A stretch of DNA of 64,000 bases from Kallotenue papyrolyticum (GCF_000526415.1 NZ_JAGA01000002.1:454001-518000); one strand, 5' to 3'; counted from the stretch's first letter, positions 16,847 through 25,307 are shown. A program made the numbers and translations. The notes: a model not told the origin generated them from the letters alone.

Positions 16847-18664
16847 CTACTGCGCCCAGACGGCGTATCCGTCGTCTCCGGCGTTGTTTGTCACCTGCGT
16901 TTCCTCCCGTCCATCAAGACTCATGCTGTAAATCTCATGATCGCCATCGCGGTCGCTGTTGAAGACGATCCGCGAACCATCAGGCGACCAAGTGGGCGCT
17001 TCATCCCGGCTGGCACTGAACGTCAGGCGTGTCTGCTGGCCTCCGTCAATCGTCATCGTATAGATTTCGGAGTTGCCGTCACGCGTGCTGAAGAAGGCGA
17101 TGGATGCACCATTCGGCGAGACACGCGGGAAGCGATCATCTGTGTTGTTATGTGTGAGTCGTGTGCTTTCGCTTGGTGTCGGTGAGATGAGTCGTGCGAC
17201 CGCGAGTTCGTTGAACTTGTCCTGGGTATAGCTAAGGTCGGCGCGATACACCTCGAAGTTGCCGTCCTGGCAGTTGCTGTTATATACAAGGCCCGATCCA
17301 TCTGGCAACCATGAGGGATGCTCATTCGCACAACCGATGGTATCCGTCAGTCGTGTCGGCGTGTTGCTACCCGGAGTGATGCCATCGCGGCCGATGTTCA
17401 GCAGGTATAACTCAGGATTGCCGTCGCGATCCGAAACAAAGGCGATCTTGGTGCCATCCGGTGAAATGGCAGGTTGGTAGTCATTCGCGTCGCTGTCGAG
17501 GATGCCCGTTAGCCCACCATACCACAGCGGCATGCTCACGAGCTGGCGCTTCCCTTTCGTTGGATGTAGGAAGTCACCGAAGATGCGGAGATTGATCGGT
17601 GCCCAGGCGCGCTTGATCGAGAAGGGAATAACCTCGTAACCGTCGCCAGTGAGTGCGATCTGGTTACTGCCGTTGGGGTTCATCATATACACTGCGAAAG
17701 GGTTGGCATCGCGCTGGGACGCATAGACGATCGGCAGATGTGGGTCCGGAGTAGCCCAGGGATGACCAAGATCTGGGTAACGCCATTGAAAGTAGTGCTG
17801 GCCGACGTTGCCCATTTCGACACGGAAGGCCGGTGGGTTGCTCGGCGTGTAGGTCAGGACGCGGCGCTCGTAGATCTGAACCATGATGTCCTTCTCTTGG
17901 CCGCCGACGCGCGCTCGAATCCAGTACGGATCGGTGATTGGATAGCCGAAGGCGAAGATCGCGGGAACCGGCCCAGCGTTGCGAAAGTCGTTGAACACGC
18001 GCGGTACGTTGTGGCCTGTCACGGTCTCATAGGCGACGATGTCAGTGCCCTGTTGATTCGCTAAAACCTCGCGGTAGCCGATCGTACCGTTCTTGTCGAA
18101 GGTCTGTCCGACGCGCTGCCCGACTTTGTTTTGATCGCGGTAGGCGTTGTCGGTCGTCGCGACATTGCGAAAGCTTGCATAGGTCGGCGCATCAGGGTTT
18201 TGCGCTGCTGGATCACCCGCGACCGGAATATTCGCTGGCGCAAACTGATTGTACTCATCTGGACCAATTCCATCTCCCAGCTTTACTCGCCCGGAGATCA
18301 TCTCGACTGGGAGGAGTCCATTCGTAACTCCGCCAAGCGCCCCATCGGTCGCTGCGGGATCATTGATCTCCATGCGCGCCTTGTCGAAATACTGCACCTG
18401 CCGCAACCCATGAGGTGATTGCTTGTAAAATTCCTTGTAATCGAACCAAGGCGTTGGTCCCCAAGTCCAAGAACGATTCGTTTGTCCTTGGACAACGGCT
18501 TTATCAGCGGCGTTCCAAACCTGTTCAAAGCGAGGTGAGGCAAATTGTGAGCGATTACCGGCCCACGGCGCAGCATGAGTGGGGAACACACCAGCAACAA
18601 GTGCGCCTAAGGCAGCGATAGTGAGGGCACGGGTCAACCGATGAAACGGATGGCGGGAAAGCAT
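16847..18664 (-). CDS. Secreted beta-propeller protein with PD40/TolB-like repeats
   Basis: A 605-residue exported protein. The N-terminal signal peptide (RALTIAALGALVAGVFPTHA) is followed by a region of about 270 residues with a YFDKARMEINDP-type motif that I associate with Chloroflexota secreted proteins. The C-terminal half (about 330-605) consists of WD40-like PD40 repeats: successive SPDGTKIAFVSDRDGNPELY, SPNGASIAFFSTRDGNSEIY and SPDGSRIVFNSDRDGDHEIY blades. Probably an extracellular binding or scaffold protein; no catalytic motif is seen. It is the only gene between attC-like sites 2 and 3, and it is antisense to their orientation. AAAGGA lies 7 nt before the ATG. Confidence 0.85.
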   Translation of the reverse strand: MLSRHPFHRLTRALTIAALGALVAGVFPTHAAPWAGNRSQFASPRFEQVWNAADKAVVQGQTNRSWTWGPTPWFDYKEFYKQSPHGLRQVQYFDKARMEINDPAATDGALGGVTNGLLPVEMISGRVKLGDGIGPDEYNQFAPANIPVAGDPAAQNPDAPTYASFRNVATTDNAYRDQNKVGQRVGQTFDKNGTIGYREVLANQQGTDIVAYETVTGHNVPRVFNDFRNAGPVPAIFAFGYPITDPYWIRARVGGQEKDIMVQIYERRVLTYTPSNPPAFRVEMGNVGQHYFQWRYPDLGHPWATPDPHLPIVYASQRDANPFAVYMMNPNGSNQIALTGDGYEVIPFSIKRAWAPINLRIFGDFLHPTKGKRQLVSMPLWYGGLTGILDSDANDYQPAISPDGTKIAFVSDRDGNPELYLLNIGRDGITPGSNTPTRLTDTIGCANEHPSWLPDGSGLVYNSNCQDGNFEVYRADLSYTQDKFNELAVARLISPTPSESTRLTHNNTDDRFPRVSPNGASIAFFSTRDGNSEIYTMTIDGGQQTRLTFSASRDEAPTWSPDGSRIVFNSDRDGDHEIYSMSLDGREETQVTNNAGDDGYAVWAQ

Positions 18665-18715
18665 TACTTGTTCCTTTCTACGCTGGATACCTAAGCTACA
18701 GGAGTAAGCATCTTG

Positions 18716-18721
18716 ATTATA
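18716..18721 (-). promoter_or_regulatory. -10 box of the beta-propeller gene
   Basis: A perfect TATAAT on the minus strand, about 50 nt before the start at 18664. The -35 region is poor. Confidence 0.45.
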
Positions 18722-18833
18722 GAAGTTGTGTACTAAAGGTGAATGATGAAATTATGAGAATTGTACTCGATCCAAATAATAATAGAGTCAGACCGCGGCG
18801 AGACCGGCGACCGTGCATGAATTTCCAATCGCC

Positions 18834-18958
18834 GTCTAACGTCCAAGCTCAGCGGCGCGCCAGAGCCAAGCAGATGACTCATGCGGTAACTCATAGCCTT
18901 CCTATGCAGATGCAATTTTGCCCGACGTACAAGCGTCCGCTGTAGCGCCTTGTTCGGC
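18834..18958 (+). repeat. attC-like recombination site 3
   Basis: A 125-nt element with outer box GTCTAAC (fits RYYYAAC) at 18834-18840, inner CCAAGCTCAGCGGCG, a complementary CCGCTGTAGCGCC and terminal GTTCGGC (18952-18958). The stem CAGCGG/CCGCTG is perfect. It is the best match of the three to an integron attC site and in the same orientation as the others. Confidence 0.6.
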
Positions 18959-19051
18959 GGATCTCATGTAGAACGTAATAGAATCCAGGATGTTTCAGAA
19001 AATCTTACTATCATGGCGTAGTTGGATTTATTTCTCGATCCAAAAAGCAAA

Positions 19052-19165
19052 TCACTTATTGCTTCTCCTAAATATAGTGAATGCTATAACCAATACACTG
19101 ATTAATAGAATTGCAGCAAGTATTGCTAGTACTAGCATGACTTCAGTAGAACCAATCCAGAACAT
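19052..19165 (-). CDS. 37-residue single-pass membrane microprotein
   Basis: ATG at 19165 is preceded by GGAGG with a 5-nt spacer, a strong ribosome-binding site. The product starts MFWIGSTEVM, has one hydrophobic helix (LVLAILAAILLISVLVIAF) and ends with a positively charged TIFRRSNK, so the C-terminus should stay in the cytoplasm. No family is recognised. It lies 101 bp downstream of the 123-codon minus-strand gene and may be co-transcribed with it. Confidence 0.55.
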   Translation of the reverse strand: MFWIGSTEVMLVLAILAAILLISVLVIAFTIFRRSNK

Positions 19166-19194
19166 AATTCCCTCCAAATTGATAACATGGAGTG

Positions 19195-19231
19195 AGGCAA
19201 GGCTCTATTATAGTTAAATAAAACCTTGCCT
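19195..19231. repeat. 8-bp inverted repeat
   Basis: AGGCAAGG (19195-19202) and CCTTGCCT (19224-19231) around a 21-nt A/T-rich loop, between the two small minus-strand genes. Possibly a weak terminator or mRNA-stability element. Confidence 0.35.
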
Positions 19232-19266
19232 TCTCTCTGGACTTTCGAGCAAGATACGGTATTTAG

Positions 19267-19638
19267 TTATTCCCATGATCCGATCACAAAATGACCTCCA
19301 GCCTGATTCTTGATGCTAACCCAGGGGTAGCTATACCCAACCGGACCAACACTAGGAACCACATTCTCAAACTTTCCTTGGCGACCCGACTCGTTACATT
19401 GCGGTAAGACACCCGGGTTGCAGTCGCGATTGAATTGACTGATCTGCCCATGGTAGTTTATGGTAGGAGCAATATTCGTCGCGTACGCCTGGACCCGTGT
19501 GTTGCTTAGATAGTTGCCGTTGTAGCAGAAATGCTTTTCTTGCCACCACCGATACAAGATCTTGGTTTTGAAGAAGTTTCTTTTCCCCCAATAACCTTTC
19601 GCAGTCTTACAAATTGTTGTCATGGTAGGAAAAATCAT
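19267..19638 (-). CDS. Small aromatic-rich protein of unknown function
   Basis: 123 residues, rich in Trp, Tyr, Asn and Gly, with three cysteines in the central part. The body (RWWQEKHFCYNGNYLS and later VGYSYPWVSIKNQAGGHF) resembles in style small secreted proteins of actinobacteria and Chloroflexota, but no signal peptide is encoded, because a stop codon (TAA) lies directly before the ATG. It may therefore be a truncated secreted protein or rely on the preceding reading frame. Low GC. Confidence 0.45.
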   Translation of the reverse strand: MIFPTMTTICKTAKGYWGKRNFFKTKILYRWWQEKHFCYNGNYLSNTRVQAYATNIAPTINYHGQISQFNRDCNPGVLPQCNESGRQGKFENVVPSVGPVGYSYPWVSIKNQAGGHFVIGSWE

Positions 19639-19977
19639 TTACTGTCGTAATGAATCCATGATCAACTGGTGGGCAAGATGATGAAGGATCTCGGGAATTA
19701 ATCCCTCTATTTCCTTGATTGATGCAGACTCTACTTTATTGCCTCCTACCATGTAGGGTGTTAAGTCGTTAGTAGCAACTAACATAAATTTATTACCACC
19801 ACTCTTTCAGTATGTTAGATATCCAAGACCATTGTTTCCGTTCAAAAATAGGGGAGATACAAAAGTTTACCGGTTGGAAGGGTTGTGTTTTCTGGTTACG
19901 TCACTTCGAACCGTTGCAACAATAGTATTGGTGCTAAGTAACTTATAGCCACTGTTTCCTAAAAAAATTCTTTAGCC
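19639..19977 (-). pseudogene. Degraded coding remnant, unknown family
   Basis: One minus-strand frame reads protein-like through about 110 codons but is broken by two in-frame stops (TAA near 19867, TGA near 19807). Its last part, from an ATG at 19785, is open for 48 codons (MLVATNDLTPYMVGGNK to MDSLRQ) and ends in TAA immediately followed by the ATG of the 123-codon gene. The frame is the same as that of the endonuclease remnant upstream. No family is recognised. Confidence 0.35.
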
Positions 19978-20760
19978 TTTGTCATTCTGGTGATTACTAA
20001 CGTCAGAAACATCTGTGCTATTTGTAGCAACACAGATTGCTTCTATGCAAGCCTCCTCTGCGTGGGCTTGTCTTGCTGGTATAGCTAGGATGCGGTCAAG
20101 GGCCGCTCGCGCAGTTTTCCAATACTCGTCAGCGCCTGCAGGGTCTATTCCGCCTTTGAGTTTACCAAGAGCAATATACGACTCAGCCAATTTATACCCA
20201 TTGACTTACAATTCGTTGGGGATGAGATTGAATAGGTACATATATACATCGTTATTTACTAAATTCGTGGTCAAGTTATAAATCAGAGTGCGCGGCTTAC
20301 CTTCGATTTTCCAACTCAATTCCCGTAGAGAAAACTCGATTTCCGAATCATCATCGGTCATATCAACCCACTTTCTGGTCATAGCGTGTTGCCATCGGTA
20401 TCGAATGTCTGTAATTGTCAGGGCAGAAACAATGGCATGGGTAAGTTTTCTCTGCGCCAGGACGCCGCCAATGTTACGCATTGAACCGCCAAGTGTGTCG
20501 CCGAGTGTCAGTAAAAACCTAAACACCAGCTCCTCAACAAACTTTTCTCCTACCGGTTCGAGGAAATTCTGGATAAGATTAGTGATGGCTTCCCTTTTAT
20601 CTTCTGGGTGCAGATGAACGAGGGCCTTATCGGACAATCCTGCCGCTGTCAGAAGGCCCGATTCTATGTTCCTGATACTCAGCAAGCCAGCAGGAGTTCT
20701 GGCCTTTGATGCGGCTTCTTGTAACGCTCTCGCTTCGGCAACGTAAGGCGCTAAGGACCG
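19972..20760 (-). pseudogene. Inactivated AvaI/BsoBI-type restriction endonuclease
   Basis: The minus-strand frame from about 20760 ([12 protein letters not shown]) runs through [20 protein letters not shown] and [15 protein letters not shown], hits TAA at 20206-20208, and continues in the same frame with [20 protein letters not shown]. These blocks match my memory of AvaI/BsoBI endonucleases, where the last reads [18 protein letters not shown]. The catalytic Glu of ELK is Lys here, and the Asp expected in the preceding NVDLC-type strand is Tyr (NDVYMY). About 45 N-terminal residues are missing where it abuts the integrase remnant, and the C-terminus is not family-like. No companion methyltransferase is present. 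Confidence 0.7.
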
Positions 20761-21229
20761 CGTGACGATGCTACCCCGATCGCTTACTGAGGCGCTCCAG
20801 CACCAACTGGCCTACGCGCGACGACTGCACACTAAAGATCTGGCGAACGGCGATGGTGCCGTGTATTTGCTGTATGCGTTGGCACGTAAATATCCGAACG
20901 CAGCTACCGAGTGGATCTGGCAGTATCTCTTTCCGGCACCCAGGCGATCGCGCGATCCACGCTCCGGCGTGCTCCGCCGGCATCATCTGTCCGAAGATAC
21001 CCTGCAACGCGCAGTGAAAGCAGCGATCAAGCGCGCGGGCATTACGAAGACAGGGAGGTGTCATACACTGCGGCATTCCTTCGCCACGCATCTGCTCGAA
21101 GCTGGGTATGATATCCGCACGGTGTAAGAACTGCTTGGTCACAAAGATGTGCGGACAACCATGCTATATACGCATATGCTCAACCGTGGTGGCTTGGCAG
21201 TCTGCAGTCCGTTGGATCGTCAAGAGTAA
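20744..21229 (+). pseudogene. intI: Integron integrase (IntI) remnant
   Basis: The C-terminal part of an integron-type tyrosine recombinase. It starts at [13 protein letters not shown] and contains the IntI-specific insertion ([20 protein letters not shown] ... [11 protein letters not shown]) that other tyrosine recombinases lack. The catalytic box [21 protein letters not shown] follows, then a TAA at 21125-21127 where family members have Gln. The same frame continues [23 protein letters not shown] to SPLDRQE, including the catalytic His and Tyr. The N-terminal half is absent. It lies at the far right of the attC-like array, on the same strand orientation as the sites. Confidence 0.85.
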
Positions 21230-21559
21230 AAAATTGCCATGGAAGGAAGACGCTGCCGATCGCGCGTTGCCCCCGCAATAATCGTCATCTTGAAGATTCG
21301 CTCGAAGCACTTGGGTACCAGTACCGCAACGCAAGCGACAAACCTGGTTACAAGCGCTTTCTGACGTGACCATGCAATGACATGCCGCGCCAAGGAGTGA
21401 TCCAATAGTATATAGTTGGGTGGCACGCATTTCCCGACTGGCGGATTTGACAGTTCTCGTCAGCACCTATAAACTACCAAATAATACCCTGACTGCTCGT
21501 GAAAACGTGCGAGTCAGGTGCACATAAGCAGTGATCAGCGCTCACAGTATGATTCTGCC
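21230..21559. other. Intergenic region without a gene
   Basis: No supported reading frame, promoter or repeat is seen between the integrase remnant and the tRNA scar. GC is intermediate. Confidence 0.5.
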
Positions 21560-21602
21560 TCTGGATCAGGTAGTTAGGGTTCGAATCTCTGCGCCCCAGC
21601 CA
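21560..21602 (+). tRNA. 3' half of a tRNA-Gln gene (attachment-site scar)
   Basis: From the anticodon loop onward the sequence fits tRNA-Gln(CTG): anticodon CTG at 21561-21563, 3' anticodon stem TCAGG, T-arm TAGGG-TTCGAAT-CTCTG (with two wobble pairs), acceptor strand CGCCCCA, discriminator G and encoded CCA (21600-21602). The matching 5' half (D-arm and acceptor TGGGGCG) is absent; the bases before 21560 do not pair. A bare 3' half is the usual footprint left when a tyrosine-recombinase element inserts into a tRNA gene. It is not a functional tRNA. Confidence 0.7.
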
Positions 21603-21651
21603 CTCGCAGCCGGTGCCCAGGCATCGGCTGTTGGTGTTTAAGCGGTGCGAC

Positions 21652-22461
21652 ATGGCTCCTTCAGCGTACGGTCCGATCGGCGTCTTCGACTCAGGCGTTG
21701 GTGGTCTCTCGGTGCTGCGCGATATCCGCGCCGCGCTCCCTCATGAGACGCTGCTGTATGTCGCCGACTCGGGGCATGTGCCCTACGGCAACAAGACGCC
21801 GGGCTACATTCAGCAACGGTCGCTGGCGCTGAGCCGCTTCCTGCTGGCGCAGGGCGCCAAAGCGATCGTGATCGCCTGCAATACGGCGACGGCTGCCGCC
21901 GCTGCGCTGCTGCGCGCCACCTTCGACGTGCCGATCGTGGGCATGGAGCCGGCGGTCAAACCGGCGACCGCTGCGACGCGCTCTGGTGTTGTCGGCGTGC
22001 TGGCGACCGTGGGCACGTTGCAGAGCGCCCGGTTCGCCGCGCTGTTGGATCGTTTTGGTCAGGGCGTTACGGTGGTGACGCAGCCCTGCCCTGGTCTGCC
22101 GGAACAGGTCGAAGCCGGCGATCTGGATGGTCCGACCACGCGCGCGCTGGTGGAGCGCTACACCCGGCCTCTGCTGGAGCGCGGCGCGGATACGATCGTG
22201 CTCGGCTGTACGCACTACCCTTTTCTGCGCCCATTGATCGCCGATGTGGTGGGGCCGGCGGTGGCGCTGATCGACACCGGCGCGGCGGTGGCGCGTCAAC
22301 TGCGCCGCGTGCTGGAGGCGCGCGATCTGCTGTCGCCGGCTCCCACGCCGGGAAGCGAGCGCTTCTGGACCAGTGGTGATCTGGTGCAGGCGCAGCGCGT
22401 GATCACTACGCTCTGGGGCAGGCCGGTCGAGGTGCAACCCGTGCCCGCGCCCTACCGCTGA
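21652..22461 (+). CDS. murI: Glutamate racemase
   Basis: A 269-residue enzyme that makes D-glutamate for peptidoglycan. It starts [19 protein letters not shown], the classic MurI N-terminus. The two catalytic cysteines are in VIACNTATA (about residue 75) and LGCTHYPFL (about residue 186). An in-frame GTG at 21613 would add 13 non-family residues, so the ATG is preferred; no good ribosome-binding site precedes either. It begins only 50 bp after the tRNA scar and marks the return to high-GC core chromosome. Confidence 0.95.
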   Translation: MAPSAYGPIGVFDSGVGGLSVLRDIRAALPHETLLYVADSGHVPYGNKTPGYIQQRSLALSRFLLAQGAKAIVIACNTATAAAAALLRATFDVPIVGMEPAVKPATAATRSGVVGVLATVGTLQSARFAALLDRFGQGVTVVTQPCPGLPEQVEAGDLDGPTTRALVERYTRPLLERGADTIVLGCTHYPFLRPLIADVVGPAVALIDTGAAVARQLRRVLEARDLLSPAPTPGSERFWTSGDLVQAQRVITTLWGRPVEVQPVPAPYR

Positions 22462-22466
22462 GGTGG

Positions 22467-23984
22467 CTAGGCGCACCCTGTCAGCGGGCCGACCGCTGTA
22501 TCCCCGCGGAGCGCGCGCGGCGCGCGGCGCCGGCGCCACCACCAGCCGGCCAGCGCGAGGGCGTAGTAGCCCCACACCCAGCCCGCGCCAAACGGCGGCA
22601 GCGTGGCGGAAGCGCCGGGCATGCCGGCCAGCAGCCGCGCCATGCCGATCATCCAGTCGAGCAACGGCCAGACCAGCAGCGCCAGCGCCTCACCCAGCGG
22701 CAGCCAGAGCAGGCCGGCCAGCGTGGCCAGCGCGCCGCAGAGCATGGCATAGGGCACCACCGGCAGGATTAGGACGTTGGCCAGCGGCGCGATCAGCGAG
22801 AGCCGGCCAAAATGGTAGACGATGATCGGCAGCGTCAGCGCCGACGCGGCCAGGGTCGCCGTCAGCGGCTCGATCGCCCAGCGCAGGCCACGCCAGCGCA
22901 GCAGCGGCAGGCGCGCGAGCCGCCGGTCGAGCGGACGGGCAAACGCGAACAGGCCGGCGGTCGCCAGGGCGCTGAGCTGAAAGCCGATCTCCCAGAGGAG
23001 CAGCGGATCCCAGACGGCCATGCCCGCACAGGCGACGGCCAGACTGGTCCAGGCTTCGGATTCGCGATCCACTAGCGTGGCCAGGACCACCAGGCTGCCC
23101 ATCAGCGCCGCGCGCGCCACCGAGGGTGAGAAGCCGATGAAACAGACATAGAGCGCGATCACCGGTAGGCTGGCCGCGGCGGCCTGTTTGCGTCCCAGGC
23201 CCAGGGCGGCGAGGAGGCTGCTCACGCCGACGATGATGACGGTGATGTTCCAGCCGGAGATCACCAGGATGTGTGTGAGGCCGGTGGCGGTGAAGGCTTC
23301 GCGCGTCTCCGCCGGCAGCGTGGATTGGACGCCCAGCAGAATGCCGATCAGCAGTGCGGCGTGAGGCTCCGGCAGGCTGCGCTGGATCACCTGTTGAGCG
23401 CGCTGATTGAGCTGCAACAGCGCGCGTTGCCAGTTCCAGCCGCCGTGGCCGGACAGCACGGTCAGCTCCGGCTGCGACATGACCACATAGATTCGGCGGC
23501 GCGCTAGGTAGGCGCGGTAGTCGAAGTCTCCGTTGGAGCGCGGCAACTCCAGGCGGCCCTGAACGCGCACGCGCTGTCCGTAGGCCAGTTCGGGCGTGGG
23601 TGGCAGCCGCAACAGCACCAGCCCTTCGGCCACGCGCGGCTGCGCAGCGTGCATGACGCGTTCAACCGCCAGTACGGCGCGCTGGCGCTCCTCGAAGCGT
23701 TCCGGCTGTTGCGCGATCACGCCTTCGAGTTGCACCTGCTGGTCCAGGTAGGTCCAGACATGGTTCTGGCTGAGGCTCGGTTGTGCCAGCGCAAGACGGG
23801 CCATGCCCAGCAGCAGCGCCGCGCTCAGCAGCAGCGTCAGACGCAGCTCGCGGCGCGGCCACCAGATCAACGCCAGCGCGATCACGCCGGCGGCGGCACT
23901 CCCCGTTGCCGATGCGGGCACGGCCAGCCGGTCGCCGAGTACGATCCCCGTCAACAGCGCCACGCAGAGCAGGAACAGGATCAT
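22467..23984 (-). CDS. comEC: ComEC/Rec2-family DNA-uptake channel protein
   Basis: A 505-residue polytopic membrane protein. The N-terminal part (about 1-170) holds two to three helices and a small OB-like DUF4131 region (VQLEGVIAQQPERFEERQR). The Competence domain follows (about 200-470), with the signature THILVISGWNITVI and GFSPSVARAALMG. The C-terminal metallo-beta-lactamase domain of longer ComEC proteins is absent; the protein ends after the last helix with a basic tail. The start lies just after the stop of the upstream membrane gene, so the two are probably co-transcribed. It converges with murI with a 5-bp gap. Confidence 0.87.
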   Translation of the reverse strand: MILFLLCVALLTGIVLGDRLAVPASATGSAAAGVIALALIWWPRRELRLTLLLSAALLLGMARLALAQPSLSQNHVWTYLDQQVQLEGVIAQQPERFEERQRAVLAVERVMHAAQPRVAEGLVLLRLPPTPELAYGQRVRVQGRLELPRSNGDFDYRAYLARRRIYVVMSQPELTVLSGHGGWNWQRALLQLNQRAQQVIQRSLPEPHAALLIGILLGVQSTLPAETREAFTATGLTHILVISGWNITVIIVGVSSLLAALGLGRKQAAAASLPVIALYVCFIGFSPSVARAALMGSLVVLATLVDRESEAWTSLAVACAGMAVWDPLLLWEIGFQLSALATAGLFAFARPLDRRLARLPLLRWRGLRWAIEPLTATLAASALTLPIIVYHFGRLSLIAPLANVLILPVVPYAMLCGALATLAGLLWLPLGEALALLVWPLLDWMIGMARLLAGMPGASATLPPFGAGWVWGYYALALAGWWWRRRRAPRALRGDTAVGPLTGCA

Positions 23985-23993
23985 AGGCGTGTA

Positions 23994-25304
23994 TCAGAGC
24001 ATGGGCGCGCGCGCCTGGCCTGGGTCCATGGGGCGCGCAGGAGCCGTGGCCGCGGGGGCTGCCGCCGGCGTGGATGGCAGCCGGGCGGCCTGCCAGGCCA
24101 GCAGGGCGATCAACGGGGTGATCACCAGCGCCGAACGTAGTTCGGGCGTGAGCGAGAAGAGCAGCGCGACGTAGAGCAGCAGCAGCGTGAGCTGCGTTGG
24201 TCGGCGCAACTCCGCCGGCTGGCGCGCCAACCGATCGCTGATGATCAGCCCGGGAATCAGCAGCAGCGTCAGGTCGTACACCGGCGTGTGCGGGCCGATC
24301 AGCAGCAGCGCGCAGATCGCCACGGCGTAGCGCAGCGCCTGGTCATCGCGCCTGCGCCACCAGCTCCAGGCCAGGCCCAGCAAGGTCAGCGCCATGCAGC
24401 TCAGGGCCAGCCCGGTGGCCAACGGCGTGTGGCCCAGCAGGTGGATCCAGAACGGCTGCCACGAGAAGTACTTGCCCGCCTGGCGCACTTCCTCGCCCTG
24501 GAACAGCGGCGAGCGCAGCAGTGCCAGCCACGCGTCGAAGGATTGGAAGCCGTGCACCAGCCCGCTGATCAGCGCCAGCCCGCCCGTGCCCAGCGCCCAG
24601 ACGCCCAGGCAGCGCCAGCGCCGTTCCAGCAGCAGCAGCGGGAGCAGCGCAACGAACAGTTGCGGTTTGTACATGCCCAGCGCCAGCAGCAGTCCGGCCA
24701 GAGCGTCGCGGCGGCGCACCAGCGCGACCAGCATGGCGCTGTGTAATAGCAGGCTCAGCCCGCTGTTCTGGCCGGCGCTGAGGGCGGCATACACCGGCGC
24801 CGCGCCCAGGGCCAGCCCTGCGATCAACCAGCCGTCCCGTCCGCGCAGCACCGGCGCAGGAACGCGCAGCAGGACGAGGCTCAGCAGCACGGCGGAGAGC
24901 ATCAGCGCCGTCCACAGCGCAAAGGCCTGGGCATAGCTCAAGCGGCTCAAGGGCACGCCAACCAGCGACCAGTGCGGTGGATAGACATAGGTGGAAAGCA
25001 CATCGCTGTTCAGCAGTTGACGCTGGAGCGCCTGCTGGAGCTGGAGATCGTAGAGACGCTCCGCCTGCCCATGGCCTACGATCCAGCCGCCGGTGTACAA
25101 CAGCGGAAAGTCCGGGCCCAGCACCGTACCTTCGCGGTCGCGGCCCTGCGCACCGCCCAGCCACAGCCAGAACAGGTAGCCCCAGACAACGGCCATCGCT
25201 GCCAGGTAGGCCATCGCCGCCGGGCGCAGAAAGCGCGGTGACAGCAACAGGCCGGCGCTGTGTGAGCGTGGTGCAGTGGTGGTGCTGGTGCTCGAGCAGG
25301 ACAT
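23994..25304 (-). CDS. GT87-like (DUF2029) integral membrane glycosyltransferase
   Basis: 436 residues with about ten hydrophobic segments. The motif GPDFPLLYTGGWIVGHGQAERLYD after the first helix is typical of DUF2029/GT87 polyprenyl-phosphate-mannose-dependent transferases, as are YVYPPHWSLVGVPL and LGMYKPQL later on. The first 20 residues (Ser/Thr-rich) are doubtful; a later start is possible. The C-terminal Ala/Pro-rich tail is cytoplasmic or extracellular and unconserved. The donor sugar and acceptor cannot be told from sequence. Confidence 0.75.
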   Translation of the reverse strand: MSCSSTSTTTAPRSHSAGLLLSPRFLRPAAMAYLAAMAVVWGYLFWLWLGGAQGRDREGTVLGPDFPLLYTGGWIVGHGQAERLYDLQLQQALQRQLLNSDVLSTYVYPPHWSLVGVPLSRLSYAQAFALWTALMLSAVLLSLVLLRVPAPVLRGRDGWLIAGLALGAAPVYAALSAGQNSGLSLLLHSAMLVALVRRRDALAGLLLALGMYKPQLFVALLPLLLLERRWRCLGVWALGTGGLALISGLVHGFQSFDAWLALLRSPLFQGEEVRQAGKYFSWQPFWIHLLGHTPLATGLALSCMALTLLGLAWSWWRRRDDQALRYAVAICALLLIGPHTPVYDLTLLLIPGLIISDRLARQPAELRRPTQLTLLLLYVALLFSLTPELRSALVITPLIALLAWQAARLPSTPAAAPAATAPARPMDPGQARAPML

Positions 25305-25307
25305 CGC

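Noticed and set aside
19052-19165. 37-residue protein considered as TatA/E
   Set aside because: The start MFWIGSTEVM is reminiscent, but the FG hinge and amphipathic helix of TatA are missing.
18990-19217. 75-codon plus-strand frame after attC-like site 3
   Set aside because: It lies antisense to the better-supported microprotein, has no ribosome-binding site and a Ser/Ile/Asn-rich composition without motifs.
20744-21229. Integrase remnant considered as an ordinary phage or XerC/D recombinase
   Set aside because: The insertion [20 protein letters not shown] and DPRSGV-RRHH before the HxxR box are specific to integron integrases, as is the NRGGL...SPLD ending.
21541-21602. Functional tRNA-Gln gene
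   Set aside because: No 5' acceptor strand, D-arm or proper 5' anticodon stem precedes the 3' half.
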